DNA from: Metarhizobium sp964253915
Lineage (GTDB): Bacteria > Pseudomonadota > Alphaproteobacteria > Rhizobiales > Rhizobiaceae
Assembly: GCF_964253915.1 (NCBI RefSeq)
Contig: NZ_CAXUSG020000004.1
Coordinates: 124,001 to 188,000 of the forward strand
DNA length: 64,000 nt
Reading direction: 5' to 3'
Below are positions 35,367 to 44,639 of the stretch, one piece after another. The notes under the pieces are model-generated. The model had not been told where the DNA came from and did no database searches. It saw only the letters and a program-made list of their open reading frames with translations. The translations under genes and the position numbers were made by a program. Every line of letters starts with the position of its first letter. The stretch's first letter is position 1.

Positions 35367-36563
35367 ATGACCACAATCACTCTTCTCGGCGGCGCCGGAT
35401 TCATGGGCGCGGGCATTGTCCGCGACCTCGTGTCCGACCGCGCCATCATCGACATCACGACGATCCGCCTCTGCGACGCCTCGCGCCCGCGCATGGAAAG
35501 CCTGGCGGCGGAGCTTGCCGATCCGCGCATCGTTCTCGTCGACCTCGATGTCACCGATCCGGCGCAGCTGAACGCCGCCATCGCCGACGCCGATATCTGC
35601 ATCAACTGCGTGCCGACGCTGCTCGGTTTCCAGATGGCGATCTTCGAGGCGGCTTTTGCAGCGAAGGTGCCCTATATGGATCTCGGCGGCCTCGGCACCT
35701 TCACCGTCAAGCAGATCGCCGAGCATGAACGCTTCAAGGCCGCCGGCGTCACGGCGGTCCTCGGCGCCGGTTCCGATCCCGGCATGTCGAACGTCATCTG
35801 CCGCGCCGTTGCCGACGAACTCGACGAGATCGATCGCATCAACCTTTATTGGGCGGCGGAGCTGATCGGCGATGAGAACCCCATCCTGGTGCCGCCCTAC
35901 AGCGTCTCGACGGTGCTGGCGGAATATGCCCATCCGAGCACGCAGTTCCTCGACGGCGCCCATGTTACCTGCGCACCGATGACCGGCGTCGAGATCGTCG
36001 ACCTGCCGGAACCGTGGGGACGCTGCGAATTCATGTATTCGCCGCATTCCGAGCAGCTGACTGTGCCGCTGGCCGAAGGTATCAGCGAAAAGGGTATCAA
36101 GGAGTTTACCTGGAAGCTGCATCTGCCGCACCGCGAGCACGAAGCCTGGGTTGGTCTCGTCAAGGCCGGTTTCGGCGAGTTCGACGATCCGGTCGAGGTG
36201 AACGGCGTGAAAGTGAAGCCACTCGACGTGCTGAGCAAGGTGATCCAGCGCAATATCGAGCGCCATGGCGACCGGATTCCGGAGCAGCAGAGCCACGAAA
36301 TCCATTTCGCCATCGGCCACGGCCGCAAGAACGGCAAGCAGGTCATTGCCCGTTGTGACGTGGTGGTGACGCCGGACGCGATGTATGCGCCTTATGTCGA
36401 TGCCTGCACCTCGATGAATGCCTCCATCGCCGCGCAGCTGATCCTGAAATATCCGAAGAAGCCCGGCGTCTACGCTCCGGAGAGCTATTTCGACGCCGAG
36501 ACCTATTTCCCCGAACTGGATAAACGTAAGTTCAAAGTAACGAAAACGGTTGTCGAGGCCTGA
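35367..36563 (+). CDS. Saccharopine dehydrogenase-like NAD(P)-binding oxidoreductase
   Basis: The 398-residue protein begins with a Rossmann fold (ITLLGGAGFMGAGIVRDLVS, 4-23) and has the saccharopine dehydrogenase-type two-domain form, with DADICINCVPTLLGFQMAIF and YMDLGG in the cofactor half. Relatives act on saccharopine, carboxynorspermidine or other secondary amines with an alpha-amino acid group. Together with a PotFGHI-type importer, that points to an opine- or carboxy-polyamine-like secondary amine. It is probably the last gene of the operon; a short hairpin overlaps the stop. Confidence 0.7.
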   Translation: MTTITLLGGAGFMGAGIVRDLVSDRAIIDITTIRLCDASRPRMESLAAELADPRIVLVDLDVTDPAQLNAAIADADICINCVPTLLGFQMAIFEAAFAAKVPYMDLGGLGTFTVKQIAEHERFKAAGVTAVLGAGSDPGMSNVICRAVADELDEIDRINLYWAAELIGDENPILVPPYSVSTVLAEYAHPSTQFLDGAHVTCAPMTGVEIVDLPEPWGRCEFMYSPHSEQLTVPLAEGISEKGIKEFTWKLHLPHREHEAWVGLVKAGFGEFDDPVEVNGVKVKPLDVLSKVIQRNIERHGDRIPEQQSHEIHFAIGHGRKNGKQVIARCDVVVTPDAMYAPYVDACTSMNASIAAQLILKYPKKPGVYAPESYFDAETYFPELDKRKFKVTKTVVEA

Positions 36564-36574
36564 GGGTGCCTCAG
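36560..36574. terminator. Short convergent hairpin
   Basis: CTGAGG-GTG-CCTCAG spans the stop codons of the two convergent genes, followed by TTCTTT on the plus strand. It may serve as a weak bidirectional terminator. Confidence 0.4.
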
Positions 36575-36948
36575 TTCTTTACTGCCTCGGAATAGTCAAC
36601 GAGTTCGACGGCGGCGAGGATTTCCGTACCTTCCGGAAAGTCCTCGGCGTCGAAGGCGCCGTTGGGGAAGAAGGCATCGAGGGCAACGACGTCGGACAGC
36701 TTGCCGACTTCGAGGTAACGCGGTTCGAAGCTGAGATAACGCTGGCTGTCGGAGTGGATCACCACGCCGCTGACGAGGTCGTTGCCGTGGCTGTTGACCA
36801 GCGCATAGGGCTCGACGATGACGCTTGCGCCTTCATAATCGGCTTTGAAGCGCAGGCGATTCTCGATGATCTGGATAATATCGTCCGCGGATGCGTTGCC
36901 GCGGTTCTGGTTGCCGAGAAGATCGGAAATATTCAAACGAATCGACAT
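36571..36948 (-). CDS. Hypothetical protein
   Basis: A 125-residue acidic protein without a family I recognise. No signal peptide, membrane segment or metal motif is visible; the middle carries RYLSFEPRYLEVGKLSDVVA and the sequence suggests an alpha/beta fold. GAAGGGG precedes the ATG closely. It converges with the saccharopine-dehydrogenase-like gene and has the reading-frame composition of its neighbours, so it is probably real. Function unknown. Confidence 0.6.
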   Translation of the reverse strand: MSIRLNISDLLGNQNRGNASADDIIQIIENRLRFKADYEGASVIVEPYALVNSHGNDLVSGVVIHSDSQRYLSFEPRYLEVGKLSDVVALDAFFPNGAFDAEDFPEGTEILAAVELVDYSEAVKN

Positions 36949-37129
36949 GGCGATGCCCCTTCAATCGGTGTTCAATACGCGGCGCACGGGACCACATCGC
37001 CGCTGCTTTGGCAATTGAAACCACTGTCATACTGGCAATAGAGTTACCCGTTTCTTCGACTATTATTGGGTAGGCTGCGGTTAATGAGAAAACATAACCG
37101 TTGCAATGTACGAATTTGCTGCCTCGATT

Positions 37130-38644
37130 TCAGATCACCGCGCAAACCGTCTTCGTTTCCAGGTAGTTTTCCAGCCCCGGAGCGCCATTCTCGTAGCCCC
37201 AGCCGGATTCCTTGTGCCCGCCTTTCGGCAATTCCGGCGAAAAATACGAGTGGCAATTGATCCAGACGGTGCCGGAGCGGATGCCGGCGGCGAGGCGATG
37301 CGCGGCGCTGAGGTTTTCGGTCCAGACGCTGGCGGCCAGGCCATAGGGGCTGTCATTGGCGAAAGCGAGTGCCTCTTCCGGCTCGTCGAACGGTGTGACG
37401 GCAACGACCGGTCCGAAAATCTCCTCGCGCATCAGCCGCATGCCGGCGCGTACACCGGTGATGACTGTTGGCTGGAAGAAGGTGGAAAACTCGCCGTCCT
37501 GCCGCCCGCCGGCAACGATTTCCGCGCCATCGGCAGCGCCTTCCGTCACGAAGCCTGCGACCCGATCTGCCTGCTTGCGGTTGACCAGCGGGCCGAGATC
37601 GATGTCGGGGTCGAGACCGTGGCCGAGGCGCATGGCGCCTGCTGCCGCGGCAAGGCCTTCCACCACCTGCGCATGGATGGAGCGGTGGGCATAGACACGC
37701 GAACCGGCAACGCAGACCTGGCCGGCATTGGCGAAGATGCCGCGCGCCACGCCGGGGATGGCGAGCGCCATGTCGGCATCCGGCATGACGATGGCCGGCG
37801 ATTTGCCGCCGAGTTCCAAGGTGAGTTTCTTCAGGTTGCCGCGGGCGGCGCCGACGATCAGCTTGCCGACCTCCCTCGAACCGGTGAAGGCGACCTTGGC
37901 GACGTCGGGATGGGCCGTCAGCGCCGCGCCGACCGTCTCGCCAAAACCGGTGACGATGTTGACGACGCCGGGCGGCAGTCCGGCTTCCAGCATCAGTTCG
38001 CCGAGGCGCAGCGCCGTCAGCGAGGTTTCTTCGGCCGGTTTCAGCACCACGGTGCAGCCGGCGGCGAGCGCCGGCGCAAGCTTCATCGCCGCCATCAGCA
38101 TCGGCGAGTTCCAGGGGGTGATCGCCGCGACGACGCCGATCGGCTCGCGGGTGGTGTAGGCAAAAATCTTCTTGCCCGGCGGCTGGTAGCCGATCGATGT
38201 CGGAATGGTGGTGCCGAGGATCTTTGTCGCAAAACCGCCGAAATAACGGAACTGCTCGGCCGAGGCCGGGATCTCGCCGAAGCGGCCGGTCTTGAAGGAT
38301 TTGCCCTGGTCCAGCGTTTCCAGCTCGGCCAGTTCGTCGGCATGGGCATCGATCAGGTCGGCGATGCGCCACAGCAGTTTTCCGCGGGCCGATGGCGTCA
38401 TGCCGCGCCAGGCATCGCTGTCGAAGGCGGTGCGAGCTGCCGCGACGGCGGCATCGACATCCGTTGCCGTGGCTTCGGCGAGATCGGCAAGATGCTGGCC
38501 GCTGGCCGGATCGTGGCTGGCAAAGGTACCGCCGCCGCTGGCAGTGAGCCATTGCCCGCCGATCAGCAGTTTTTTGCGCTTTTCTGCCAAAAATGCTTTC
38601 GCGCCCGCCGTCTGCGGTTCGAAAAGGCGGATGGACAGGGTCAT
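37130..38644 (-). CDS. Aldehyde dehydrogenase (end of the left-hand purine-region array)
   Basis: The 504-residue ALDH has Cys in AGQVCVAGSR, Glu in LELGGKSP and Asn in ITPWNSP, all intact. The start at 38644 is set by the family N-terminus and by tight spacing with the upstream 2Fe-2S gene (one base between the genes). As the last gene of a molybdenum-hydroxylase/oxygenase array it may finish the oxidation of an aldehyde made by the GMC oxidoreductase or the ThDP decarboxylase. Substrate unknown. Confidence 0.8.
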   Translation of the reverse strand: MTLSIRLFEPQTAGAKAFLAEKRKKLLIGGQWLTASGGGTFASHDPASGQHLADLAEATATDVDAAVAAARTAFDSDAWRGMTPSARGKLLWRIADLIDAHADELAELETLDQGKSFKTGRFGEIPASAEQFRYFGGFATKILGTTIPTSIGYQPPGKKIFAYTTREPIGVVAAITPWNSPMLMAAMKLAPALAAGCTVVLKPAEETSLTALRLGELMLEAGLPPGVVNIVTGFGETVGAALTAHPDVAKVAFTGSREVGKLIVGAARGNLKKLTLELGGKSPAIVMPDADMALAIPGVARGIFANAGQVCVAGSRVYAHRSIHAQVVEGLAAAAGAMRLGHGLDPDIDLGPLVNRKQADRVAGFVTEGAADGAEIVAGGRQDGEFSTFFQPTVITGVRAGMRLMREEIFGPVVAVTPFDEPEEALAFANDSPYGLAASVWTENLSAAHRLAAGIRSGTVWINCHSYFSPELPKGGHKESGWGYENGAPGLENYLETKTVCAVI

Positions 38645-38645
38645 G

Positions 38646-39152
38646 TCAGTCTCCCGGCCTCGCGGCCTGTTGGTGTGCCTGCTGCAGCAGGCCGGCGGCG
38701 CGCAGGGCGCCACGGATGATCGAATGATAGCCGGTGCAGCGACAGAGGTTGCCTTCGAGGGCGGCGCGGATATCCGCTTCGTCGGCAAGAGGATTGTCAC
38801 GCAACAGCGCCGTCAGCGCCACGACGAAACCCGGGGCGCAATAACCGCATTGAAAGGCGGCCTCTTCCACCAGCGCCTGCCGGATCGTCCGGGTTTCCGG
38901 AAAGACGTCGAGGCCTTCCGGGCTGACGATGTCGCTACCGCCGATCTGCCAGGCCATGACCAGGCAGGCATTCACAGGCACGCCGTCCTTCAGCACTGTA
39001 CAGGCGCCGCAGCGGCCGATGCCGCAGGCGGTTTTCGAGGCCGACTGACCAAGATGGTCGCGCAGGATTTCGGAAAGCCGCGTTTCGGGTTTTACCACGC
39101 AGGCTTGCGCTTCGCCGTTCAGGCGGAATGTCACCGGAATGGTCGGCATCAT
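38646..39152 (-). CDS. 2Fe-2S subunit of molybdenum hydroxylase
   Basis: The 168-residue protein is the small subunit of a xanthine-dehydrogenase-family enzyme: plant-type 2Fe-2S cysteines in CGIGRCGACTV, and the second cluster in CGYCAPGF and CRCTGY. It passes electrons from the molybdenum site to FAD. ATG at 39152 is chosen over a TTG at 39158. It directly follows the fused FAD-Mo gene with two bases between them and precedes the ALDH. Confidence 0.85.
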   Translation of the reverse strand: MMPTIPVTFRLNGEAQACVVKPETRLSEILRDHLGQSASKTACGIGRCGACTVLKDGVPVNACLVMAWQIGGSDIVSPEGLDVFPETRTIRQALVEEAAFQCGYCAPGFVVALTALLRDNPLADEADIRAALEGNLCRCTGYHSIIRGALRAAGLLQQAHQQAARPGD

Positions 39153-39154
39153 CG

Positions 39155-42100
39155 TCAAGGCAAGGCCTCCATGGCATCGAGAACCGCTTCCGGCGAGAAA
39201 GGCGAGATTGGCGGCCGGTAGCCGATCGCATCGGCCACGGCATTGGCGATGGCCGGCGTCACCGCGCCGATGCCAAGCTCACCGGCGCCGCGCGGCCCGA
39301 AATCGTCGCCGGCATCCAGCCCTTCCAGCGCATGGATGCGCATGATCTGTGGCGTATCGGCAATGCCGGGCAGCATGTAGGTGTCGAGATTGGCGGTGAT
39401 ATAGCGGCCCTCTTTCATCGCCGCATCTTCGGAAAGCGTGAAGCCGAGGCCCTGCACCGCCCCGCCCTCCATCTGGCCGAGATAGGCGGCGACATCCATC
39501 ACCGGGCCGGCGGCCGTGTGCTGCACCAGGTCGAGCACGCGCACCTGGCCCGTCAGGCGGTTGACCGCCACCCGCGCCAGGCAGGCTCCGAAGGCGAAGA
39601 TGTAGCGGGCGTTGCCCTCCGTATAATTGTTCTTCGGGAATTCGTAGGCGACGGTGACGCTTGGCCGCTTCTCAGGTGGAAGCACCGCGGCCAATTCCTT
39701 GTAGGTCATCAGCAATTCGCCGCTGTTGCTCAACCGTTCGGCGATGCCGCCAGGGACGAGACGCAGGTCGTCTGCCTCTCGGGACAGCAGCCGGGCCGCA
39801 GCCTCACAGATTGCCTTTGTAAATTGCGGCGCGGCAATCTGCGCCGATTTCCAGACGACGAAGGTGCCGCGCGAGGCGGTGGTGGAGCCGGATTCGGGCG
39901 CCAGCGCCGTGTCGCCGGTCACCGGGCGGATGTCGGCGCGGCCGCAGCCGAGCTCGGTCGACACCGCGGACTGGATGGTGACGAGCAATCCCTGGCCCAT
40001 CTCGTCGAGCCCGTAGGCCGCCTCGATTGCGCCGTCGCCTGAAAGCGATAGTCGCCCACCGGCCGGATCCGGCACCAGCGAGCCGAGACCGTTGCCCTGG
40101 TAGTTCATCGCCATGCCGATGCCGACGATCTCGGTGCCGTCGGCGGAAAGACCGCGCGGCTCTCGCCAGAGCGGGCTGGTTTCGGCGGCCAGCAGCATTT
40201 CATTCAGCCGTTCGGAAGGCGCGACGTCCTGGCCGAGATAACCCGGAGCGCCGACCGGCTTGAGGTTGCGGCGGCGGATCTCCACCGGCGTCAGGCCGCA
40301 GCGTTCGGCGAGATGGTCCATCTGGCATTCCAGTGCATAGGTCATCTGGTTGGCACCGAAACCGCGAAAGGCGCCGCAGGTACCGTTGTTGGTGTAGGCA
40401 AGCCGGCCGCGAGTCGAGACATTGTCGATGACATAGGGGCCGCCGGCATGTTCCAGCGCCGTTTCCAGCACGCCGGGTCCGAGCGAGGCATAGGCGCCGG
40501 CGTCAGCCAGCACGTCGACCTCCTGCGCCAGCAGCCGTCCGTCGGCATCGCAGGCGGTGCGCATGCGAATGGTCATCGGGTTGCGCTTGGTGCCGGCAAG
40601 CACCGATTCGGCGCGGCTGAGCTGCAGGCGCACCGGCTGGCCGGATTTGATGGCCAAAAGCGCCAGCGCCGGCTGCACCGTCAGTTCGTCCTTGCCGCCG
40701 AAAGCGCCGCCCGTTGGGCTTGTCACCACCCGGATCCTGTCTTCCGGCATGGCGAGAATGCGGGAGAGTTGCAACCGGTCGCGCGAGCCGTGCTGGCCAC
40801 CGACGAAGACGGCGAGCGAACCGTCCGGCTCGACGCGGGCATGACCGCCCTCGGTTTCCATGAAGCCATGCATCTGGCGCGGCGTGACATAGGTGTCCTC
40901 GACGACATGCGCCGCCGCGGCAAAACCGGCCGCGAGGTCGCCGCGGGAAAAATGCAGGATGTGCTGCAGGTTGCCGCTCGCATGAATGGCGGGCGCGTCA
41001 TCCGCCAGCGCCTGCTCCGGCGTGGCGACGACGGGCAAGGCCTCATATTCCACCTTGATCAGCGCCAGCGCCCGTTCTGCCGTGGCGGCATCGATGGCCG
41101 CGACCGCGGCAACGGCATCGCCGACATACCGCACCTTGTCGTAGCAGAAGGCCGGCTGATCCTGGACGACGATGCCGAAGGCATTTTCGCCGGGCACGTC
41201 GCGATGGGTGACGACGGCGGCAACGCCCGGCAGCGCTTCCGCGGCGCGCGTGTCGATGGCAAGGATCCGGGCATGGGGAATACCGGCGCGCAGGATGCGG
41301 CCGACCAGCATGTCCGGAACCCGGTGATCGGTGAGATAGGCGAAACTGCCGTTTACCTTCGGCGGCAGGTCAGGCCGCACGAACCAGCGTGCCTGCTGTT
41401 CCCGCCGATCAAGCCGGATCTCGCCAGGGAGCGGAGGAGCAAGGGGAGGAACGGCGGAAGGGAGCCAGCATCCTGGCGTTTGCCCCGATGTCGGCAAGGC
41501 GCCGGCAAGACCGTAGGCCAGGGCATTGGCGGCAGCCGTGCGGCGATAGCGGCCGCTGCGGAAATCGTCGTCGGGTGCTTCTATGGCGGAGAACAGATCG
41601 TGCCGGAGCTTTTGCCAGTCGCAGGCCGCAAGCGATTGCCCGGCAAGCGATGTTTCAACGGCACGCAGCCGCATTGGGCGGACGATGCCGCCGCCGACCG
41701 CAAGGCGCGCCGCCAAAATCCTGTCGCCGTCGATGTCGAGCATGCCGGCCACGCCGATGACGCTGGGCGTGAAGGCGGCCCGCAGCCCGATCTTGCGTTG
41801 TGTCCAGCGGCTATCCGCCGTCATCGCCGGCAGGCGGATGGCGGTGATGATCTCCGCCGGATCGACCGCCCGCGCCAGCCAATCGACAAGCTTTTCGCGA
41901 AAAGGCCCGGTGCGGCCAAAAATATCCAGCTCGGCATCCAGCGCAAGCAGAGCGGGCAGGAGACAGCCGGTGCGGCCGGCGACATTGCCACCGATGGTGC
42001 CGAGATTGCGCACGGCGGGTCCGGCCACCGTACGGGCTGCTGCCGCAAGCAAGGGTGATGCGGTTTGAATCCGGCGGTCGGTGGTCAGAACCGCCAGTGG

Positions 42101-42334
42101 CGTCGAGGCGCCGATATGGAGATATCCCTGTTCGACGGTGATGCCGGCAAGCCCGGGAATGCGGCCGAGATCGACCAGGGCGGACGGTTTTGCAAGGCCG
42201 CGTGCCCATTCCAGCTGAATGGCTGTTGCACCGGCGGCATAACGTCGGGTGCCGGCCGCCTCGTCCCGAACCATCGCCACGGCATCGGCGAGCGAAGCCG
42301 GGTGGAGGACGGAAAGCGCCGGCTCCTCCGCCAT
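39155..42334 (-). CDS. Molybdenum hydroxylase with fused FAD and Mo subunits
   Basis: The 1059-residue protein joins a CoxM-like FAD domain (about 1-280; TIGGNVAGRTGC, 113-124) and a CoxL/XdhB-like molybdopterin domain (about 325-1059) through a proline-rich linker (about 281-320). In the Mo part are GGAFGGKDE (542-550), CGAFRGFGANQ (653-663) and the catalytic-type Glu1019 in GAGELGIG. Such enzymes hydroxylate purines, N-heterocycles or aldehydes using water. Known three-gene forms keep the FAD and Mo chains separate, and eukaryotic XDH is FeS-FAD-Mo, so this two-chain FAD-Mo fusion with a separate FeS subunit is uncommon. Its ATG overlaps the stop of the Rieske-less subunit (TGATG), implying coupling. 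Confidence 0.8.
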   Translation of the reverse strand: MAEEPALSVLHPASLADAVAMVRDEAAGTRRYAAGATAIQLEWARGLAKPSALVDLGRIPGLAGITVEQGYLHIGASTPLAVLTTDRRIQTASPLLAAAARTVAGPAVRNLGTIGGNVAGRTGCLLPALLALDAELDIFGRTGPFREKLVDWLARAVDPAEIITAIRLPAMTADSRWTQRKIGLRAAFTPSVIGVAGMLDIDGDRILAARLAVGGGIVRPMRLRAVETSLAGQSLAACDWQKLRHDLFSAIEAPDDDFRSGRYRRTAAANALAYGLAGALPTSGQTPGCWLPSAVPPLAPPLPGEIRLDRREQQARWFVRPDLPPKVNGSFAYLTDHRVPDMLVGRILRAGIPHARILAIDTRAAEALPGVAAVVTHRDVPGENAFGIVVQDQPAFCYDKVRYVGDAVAAVAAIDAATAERALALIKVEYEALPVVATPEQALADDAPAIHASGNLQHILHFSRGDLAAGFAAAAHVVEDTYVTPRQMHGFMETEGGHARVEPDGSLAVFVGGQHGSRDRLQLSRILAMPEDRIRVVTSPTGGAFGGKDELTVQPALALLAIKSGQPVRLQLSRAESVLAGTKRNPMTIRMRTACDADGRLLAQEVDVLADAGAYASLGPGVLETALEHAGGPYVIDNVSTRGRLAYTNNGTCGAFRGFGANQMTYALECQMDHLAERCGLTPVEIRRRNLKPVGAPGYLGQDVAPSERLNEMLLAAETSPLWREPRGLSADGTEIVGIGMAMNYQGNGLGSLVPDPAGGRLSLSGDGAIEAAYGLDEMGQGLLVTIQSAVSTELGCGRADIRPVTGDTALAPESGSTTASRGTFVVWKSAQIAAPQFTKAICEAAARLLSREADDLRLVPGGIAERLSNSGELLMTYKELAAVLPPEKRPSVTVAYEFPKNNYTEGNARYIFAFGACLARVAVNRLTGQVRVLDLVQHTAAGPVMDVAAYLGQMEGGAVQGLGFTLSEDAAMKEGRYITANLDTYMLPGIADTPQIMRIHALEGLDAGDDFGPRGAGELGIGAVTPAIANAVADAIGYRPPISPFSPEAVLDAMEALP

Positions 42335-43203
42335 CAGGCCGCTCCCGCCGTCGTGCCGAAACGCACGCCCTTTTCCTTCAACCAGCGGCGATAGGCGATC
42401 GACGAGGAGTCGGCGCGCGTCGGGATTTCCGCCCGCGGTTCGAGCGGCAGCAGCAGCGGCCGCTGGTTCTCGACGATGATGCGGTCCTGCAGGAAGATCA
42501 CCTGCTCGAAACGCAACAGGCTGGTGTGGCTCGATTCCCGGTCGACCAGATACATCACTGGCTGGGCGCGGCAGAGATCCTCCTCGATCGGCTGGATGAA
42601 CAGCGCGATGGCATCCAGCCGGTCCGGTGCGGTCGGACAGACGCGGTAGAGCATCACAACAAAGGGCGTGGGCACACGGTAGGTCAGGTGCACGAAGGCG
42701 CCTTCGCTTTCGGTGGCGGCGATGCGCGGCTGGAAGAAGGTGCAGTTGGTCGCCCAGACCTCGTCGACATCGCGGCGGATCTCGCTGAGATAAGCCGGCA
42801 CCTCCGTATGCGGTTCGGAACCGAGGATATCGGTATGCACGAAGGGGAAATGCGCCATGTCGAGGAAATTCTCGACGACGCGCAGGCCGGAGGCGCGCAT
42901 CTTCACCCAGCCGCAGGGCACGAAACGGCGGTCGCTTTCGGCGGCTTCCGCTATCTCGAAGATATCCTTGTTCGGCGTGCCGAGCGTCGTCCAGATGCAG
43001 CCGTATTTTTCCTGTGCCGGCCGGGGAAGACCATACGCGCCATCGGCGAACAATTCACGCACCACCGGCTCGCCGGCCTCGTTGCGGTAAAGCTCGATGT
43101 CCTGTCCGAGCAGGCGGGTGCGTACGGGGCGCGCGGTGAGGTCCGCAGCGGTCTCGACCGCATACCATTCGTTGAGCGCCGCCTGATCGGTGGTCTTGGC
43201 CAT
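42334..43203 (-). CDS. Rieske-less oxygenase catalytic subunit, copy A
   Basis: The 289-residue protein is the catalytic half of a ring-hydroxylating/N-demethylating oxygenase without the Rieske domain. Mononuclear-iron ligands are visible as Asp115/His118/His123 in ENFLDMAHFPFVH, and Asp240 in FLQDRIIVENQRP. There is no CxH...CxxH motif anywhere. Only 14 bases separate it from the upstream amidohydrolase, so a lost N-terminal domain is unlikely to be hidden by frameshift. It closely resembles the protein at 58426-59283. Electrons must come from a separate Rieske protein, probably that at 50786-51496. It is coupled to the molybdenum hydroxylase gene. Confidence 0.8.
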   Translation of the reverse strand: MAKTTDQAALNEWYAVETAADLTARPVRTRLLGQDIELYRNEAGEPVVRELFADGAYGLPRPAQEKYGCIWTTLGTPNKDIFEIAEAAESDRRFVPCGWVKMRASGLRVVENFLDMAHFPFVHTDILGSEPHTEVPAYLSEIRRDVDEVWATNCTFFQPRIAATESEGAFVHLTYRVPTPFVVMLYRVCPTAPDRLDAIALFIQPIEEDLCRAQPVMYLVDRESSHTSLLRFEQVIFLQDRIIVENQRPLLLPLEPRAEIPTRADSSSIAYRRWLKEKGVRFGTTAGAA

Positions 43204-43217
43204 GCTTGTCTCCCTCG

Positions 43218-44597
43218 TTATGCCTTGGTCCACTGCATCGTGCCGCCCTGGTTTTGTGCAAGCCATTCGGCGCGGCGGGCGAAGAGGCCGGGGGCGACGC
43301 GGTGGATCTCGGCGATGATCGCCTTGATGTCGGCGGTCTTCAGCACGCCGTCCTCCACCAGCATCTTGCCGTCGACCATGGTCATGGCGACGTCGCTGCC
43401 GCGCACGGCATGCACCAGATTGTGCTGCAGGTTGAAATAGGGACCGTCGGCGAAGAAGGGCGTCATGCGCGGCGTGTCGCACCGCACGGCGATGATGTCC
43501 GCCCGCTTGCCGACCTCCAGCGAGCCGATCTCATGGTCGAGGCCGATGGCCCTGGCGCCGAGGATGGTCGCCATGCGCAGCACCTGCCAGCTATCCATGG
43601 CGGCGGCGTCGCGATCCTTCAGCTTGCCGAGCAGCGAGGCGACCTTCATCTCCTCGAACATGTCGAAATTGTTGTTTTCCTTCTCGCCGTCCGTGCCGAT
43701 GCCGACGGCGACGCCGGCCTTGATCAGGTCATCGACGAGTGCAATGCCGCTCGCCAGTTTCATGTTGCTGACGGGGTTGTGGGCCACCGAGACATTGTAT
43801 TTCGAAATCATCTCGATCTCGGAGGGATCGATCCACACACCGTGAGCGATCATCGCCAGCGGCGTTTCGAAGAAACCCAGATCTTCCAGCGCGAACATCG
43901 GCCGCTTGCCGTAGCGTTTCAGGAATTCGGCGACCTCGATGTCCGCTTCGCTGCAATGGGTGTGAAAACCGGTCTTGTGTTTTTTCGCCATGTCGATGGC
44001 GCGGCGTTGGCCGGCCTCGTCGGCATAAAACAGGTGTTCCAGGCCGACCCAGACGTTGACGCGGCCATCCGCCTTGCGGTGCCAGTTTTCGATCAGCGCC
44101 TCGTTCATGTCGAGGGTGTCGAAATAGTCGTAGTCGGGATGCTCGCCTACATAGGGCACGGCGACGAGCCTGTTGCCGATCGCTTCGGCCACCTTGGCGC
44201 TGCCATCCATGTAACGCCACATGTCGACCACGGTCGTGGTGCCCGACAGCAGCGATTCGGCGTAACACAGCCAGGAGGCGGCCTCGGCCTCGTGCGGCTG
44301 CAGCATGCGGTGCATCGGGTTGATGTGCAGCGTCAGCCAGTCCCAGACCGGCAGGTGTTCGGCGGTGCCGCGCAGGAAACCGGAATGCGCATGGGCGTTG
44401 ACGAGGCCCGGCATCAGCACCGTGTCAGCCGTTTTGTGGACGGCAGCGGCGGGATAGGCGGCCTTCAGGTCGGCCAACGTGCCGACGGCGGCGATGCGGC
44501 CGGCTTCGACCAGAACGGCGCCGTCGACGATGACGCGGTTGCCGGCATTCATGGTGAGCAGGGCATCGCCGGCGATGATTTTTGTCGTTTCGGTCAT
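43218..44597 (-). CDS. ATZ/TRZ-type amidohydrolase
   Basis: The 459-residue amidohydrolase has the metal-binding HAHSG, GFHTHCSEAD, the HNPVSNMKLASG loop and GIGTDG, the set found in ATZ/TRZ and nucleobase-like deaminases. It probably removes an amino or other leaving group from a heterocycle. ATG at 44597 is chosen; a TTG at 44636 lacks the family N-terminus. It lies 42 bases downstream of the GMC gene and 14 bases upstream of the Rieske-less subunit. Substrate unknown; purine-like compounds fit the neighbours. Confidence 0.75.
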   Translation of the reverse strand: MTETTKIIAGDALLTMNAGNRVIVDGAVLVEAGRIAAVGTLADLKAAYPAAAVHKTADTVLMPGLVNAHAHSGFLRGTAEHLPVWDWLTLHINPMHRMLQPHEAEAASWLCYAESLLSGTTTVVDMWRYMDGSAKVAEAIGNRLVAVPYVGEHPDYDYFDTLDMNEALIENWHRKADGRVNVWVGLEHLFYADEAGQRRAIDMAKKHKTGFHTHCSEADIEVAEFLKRYGKRPMFALEDLGFFETPLAMIAHGVWIDPSEIEMISKYNVSVAHNPVSNMKLASGIALVDDLIKAGVAVGIGTDGEKENNNFDMFEEMKVASLLGKLKDRDAAAMDSWQVLRMATILGARAIGLDHEIGSLEVGKRADIIAVRCDTPRMTPFFADGPYFNLQHNLVHAVRGSDVAMTMVDGKMLVEDGVLKTADIKAIIAEIHRVAPGLFARRAEWLAQNQGGTMQWTKA

Positions 44598-44639
44598 GGT
44601 CGTTTGCGGTCCTGTGTTTTGTCTTTTGACATGCAATTC

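Noticed and set aside
37078..37100. Inverted repeat CGGTTA-N11-TAACCG after the terminal ALDH gene
   Set aside because: The stem is short, the loop long and no T-run follows, so it is not called a terminator.
42334..43203. Possibility that the Rieske domain was lost by a frameshift or split gene
   Set aside because: Only 14 bases lie before the start, and the homologue at 58426 has the same short form, so this is the native architecture.
42334..43482. Longer version of the Rieske-less subunit starting at 43482
   Set aside because: The extra 93 codons are an out-of-frame reading of the end of the amidohydrolase gene and contain no Rieske motif.
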